DNA from: Paracoccaceae bacterium
Lineage (GTDB): Bacteria; Pseudomonadota; Alphaproteobacteria; Rhodobacterales; Rhodobacteraceae
Assembly: GCA_030758115.1 (NCBI GenBank)
Contig: JANREX010000050.1
Location: 1 to 64,000, forward strand
Length of the DNA stretch: 64,000 nt
Direction of reading: 5' to 3'
Shown here: piece by piece, positions 63,840 to 64,000 of the stretch
Numbering within the stretch: position 1 is the first letter of the stretch
Layout of the letters: every line of letters starts with the position of its first letter
Program-made: the position numbers and the translations under genes
The notes under the pieces: model-generated
Databases searched by the model: none
What the model was told of the DNA's origin: nothing
The model's input: only the letters and a program-made list of their open reading frames with translations

Positions 63840-63939
63840 GGGCGTGTTTCCGATCGTGGATGGTGATGTCGCAAATTGTGCGTGATGCGGCGCTATAGCG
63901 TCATTTTCCCCGTTGTGAAAGCGCCCGAACCCTTCTATC

Positions 63940-63996
63940 TCCGGCGGTGGGACACCCCTCCCCAACGGGGGGCGCTTATCTGGAAGGATAGCATCA
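63940..63996 (+). promoter_or_regulatory. Probable serC leader RNA motif
   Basis: Two hairpins precede the ATG at 63997: TCCCC/GGGGG near 63959-63971 (flanked by GGTG/CACC), and GC(T)TATC/GATAGC at 63974-63992, whose loop and 3' arm contain the Shine-Dalgarno GGAAGGAT. This fits the alphaproteobacterial serC RNA element described upstream of phosphoserine aminotransferase genes, a putative cis-regulatory leader adjoining the start codon. Identification is from memory of the motif; ligand unknown. Confidence 0.65.
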
Positions 63997-64000
63997 ATGA
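63997..64000 (+). CDS. serC: Start codon of a probable serC (phosphoserine aminotransferase)
   Basis: Only ATG and one further base are inside the window. The assignment rests on the serC-type leader immediately upstream and on divergence from serB. Confidence 0.45.

Overview
The window is G+C-rich, densely packed chromosomal DNA from an alphaproteobacterium, most likely a member of the Rhodobacteraceae (Roseobacter/Rhodobacter group). The evidence is a Rhodobacter-type porin, a CenR-like orphan response regulator, the truB-rbfA/dapB neighbourhood, a DUF1674 (SDHAF4-type) gene, an lspA/DUF3035-lipoprotein/M16-peptidase cluster, Hint-domain proteins behind a CtrA box, and a serC-type leader RNA at the right edge. 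No tRNA, rRNA, CRISPR array, transposase or prophage is visible. Taxonomy and product names come from reading the sequence, not from a database search.

Layout. 1-4 kb: end of a porin gene, the PLP-homeostasis protein YggS, an L,D-transpeptidase overlapping ribA, and cenR. 4.1-4.3 kb: a perfect FNR/FnrL-type box, a dyad and a Rho-independent terminator that together look like an oxygen-regulated small RNA. 4.8-10.9 kb: a complete urea ABC transporter operon urtABCDE. 11-14.5 kb: transglutaminase-like protein, exonuclease III, YbbN-type thioredoxin, LON-domain protein and a Trm112-like protein. 14.6-17 kb: divergent aldehyde dehydrogenase and 1-Cys peroxiredoxin. 17-19.6 kb: Zn-protease/rimK/deacylase cluster. 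19.6-20.8 kb: a hydrolase plus an unknown partner. 20.9-27.9 kb (minus strand): pnp, rpsO, an RTX protein, DUF5665, DUF1643, truB, a phosphodiester glycosidase and rbfA. 28-35 kb: dapB, a small secreted protein, DUF1674, rsmB, a heparinase-like protein, purH, lspA and a DUF3035 lipoprotein. 35.6-43 kb: two M16 peptidases (one active, one degenerate), gpmI-envC-ctpA and rppH. 43-47.9 kb: a methyltransferase, a 3'-truncated dnaE2 behind a LexA-like box, and a convergent, overlapping Fe-S protein. 48-53 kb: lytic transglycosylase, RNase R and dapE. 53-56 kb: a two-gene Hint operon. 56-64 kb: dapD, LOG protein, a four-domain YbaY/MliC/META protein, rlmN, an IalB-like protein, asparaginase, serB and the start of a probable serC.

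Functional themes. Envelope biogenesis is prominent (L,D-transpeptidase, CenR, LspA with an adjacent lipoprotein, EnvC, CtpA, MltB-like transglycosylase). So are lysine/diaminopimelate synthesis (dapB, dapD, dapE) and RNA maturation and decay (pnp, rnr, rppH, rsmB, rlmN, truB, rbfA). Nitrogen acquisition is represented by urtABCDE and asparaginase.

Most interesting unexplained signals: the candidate FNR-controlled small RNA at 4.13-4.27 kb; the CtrA box in front of the choice-of-anchor-L/Hint pair, whose second member lacks the Hint cysteine; the truncated, apparently leaderless dnaE2 without imuA/imuB and overlapping a reductive-dehalogenase-like gene; and a dispersed intergenic element of about 21 bp present six times, twice with a G6/C6 hairpin attached.
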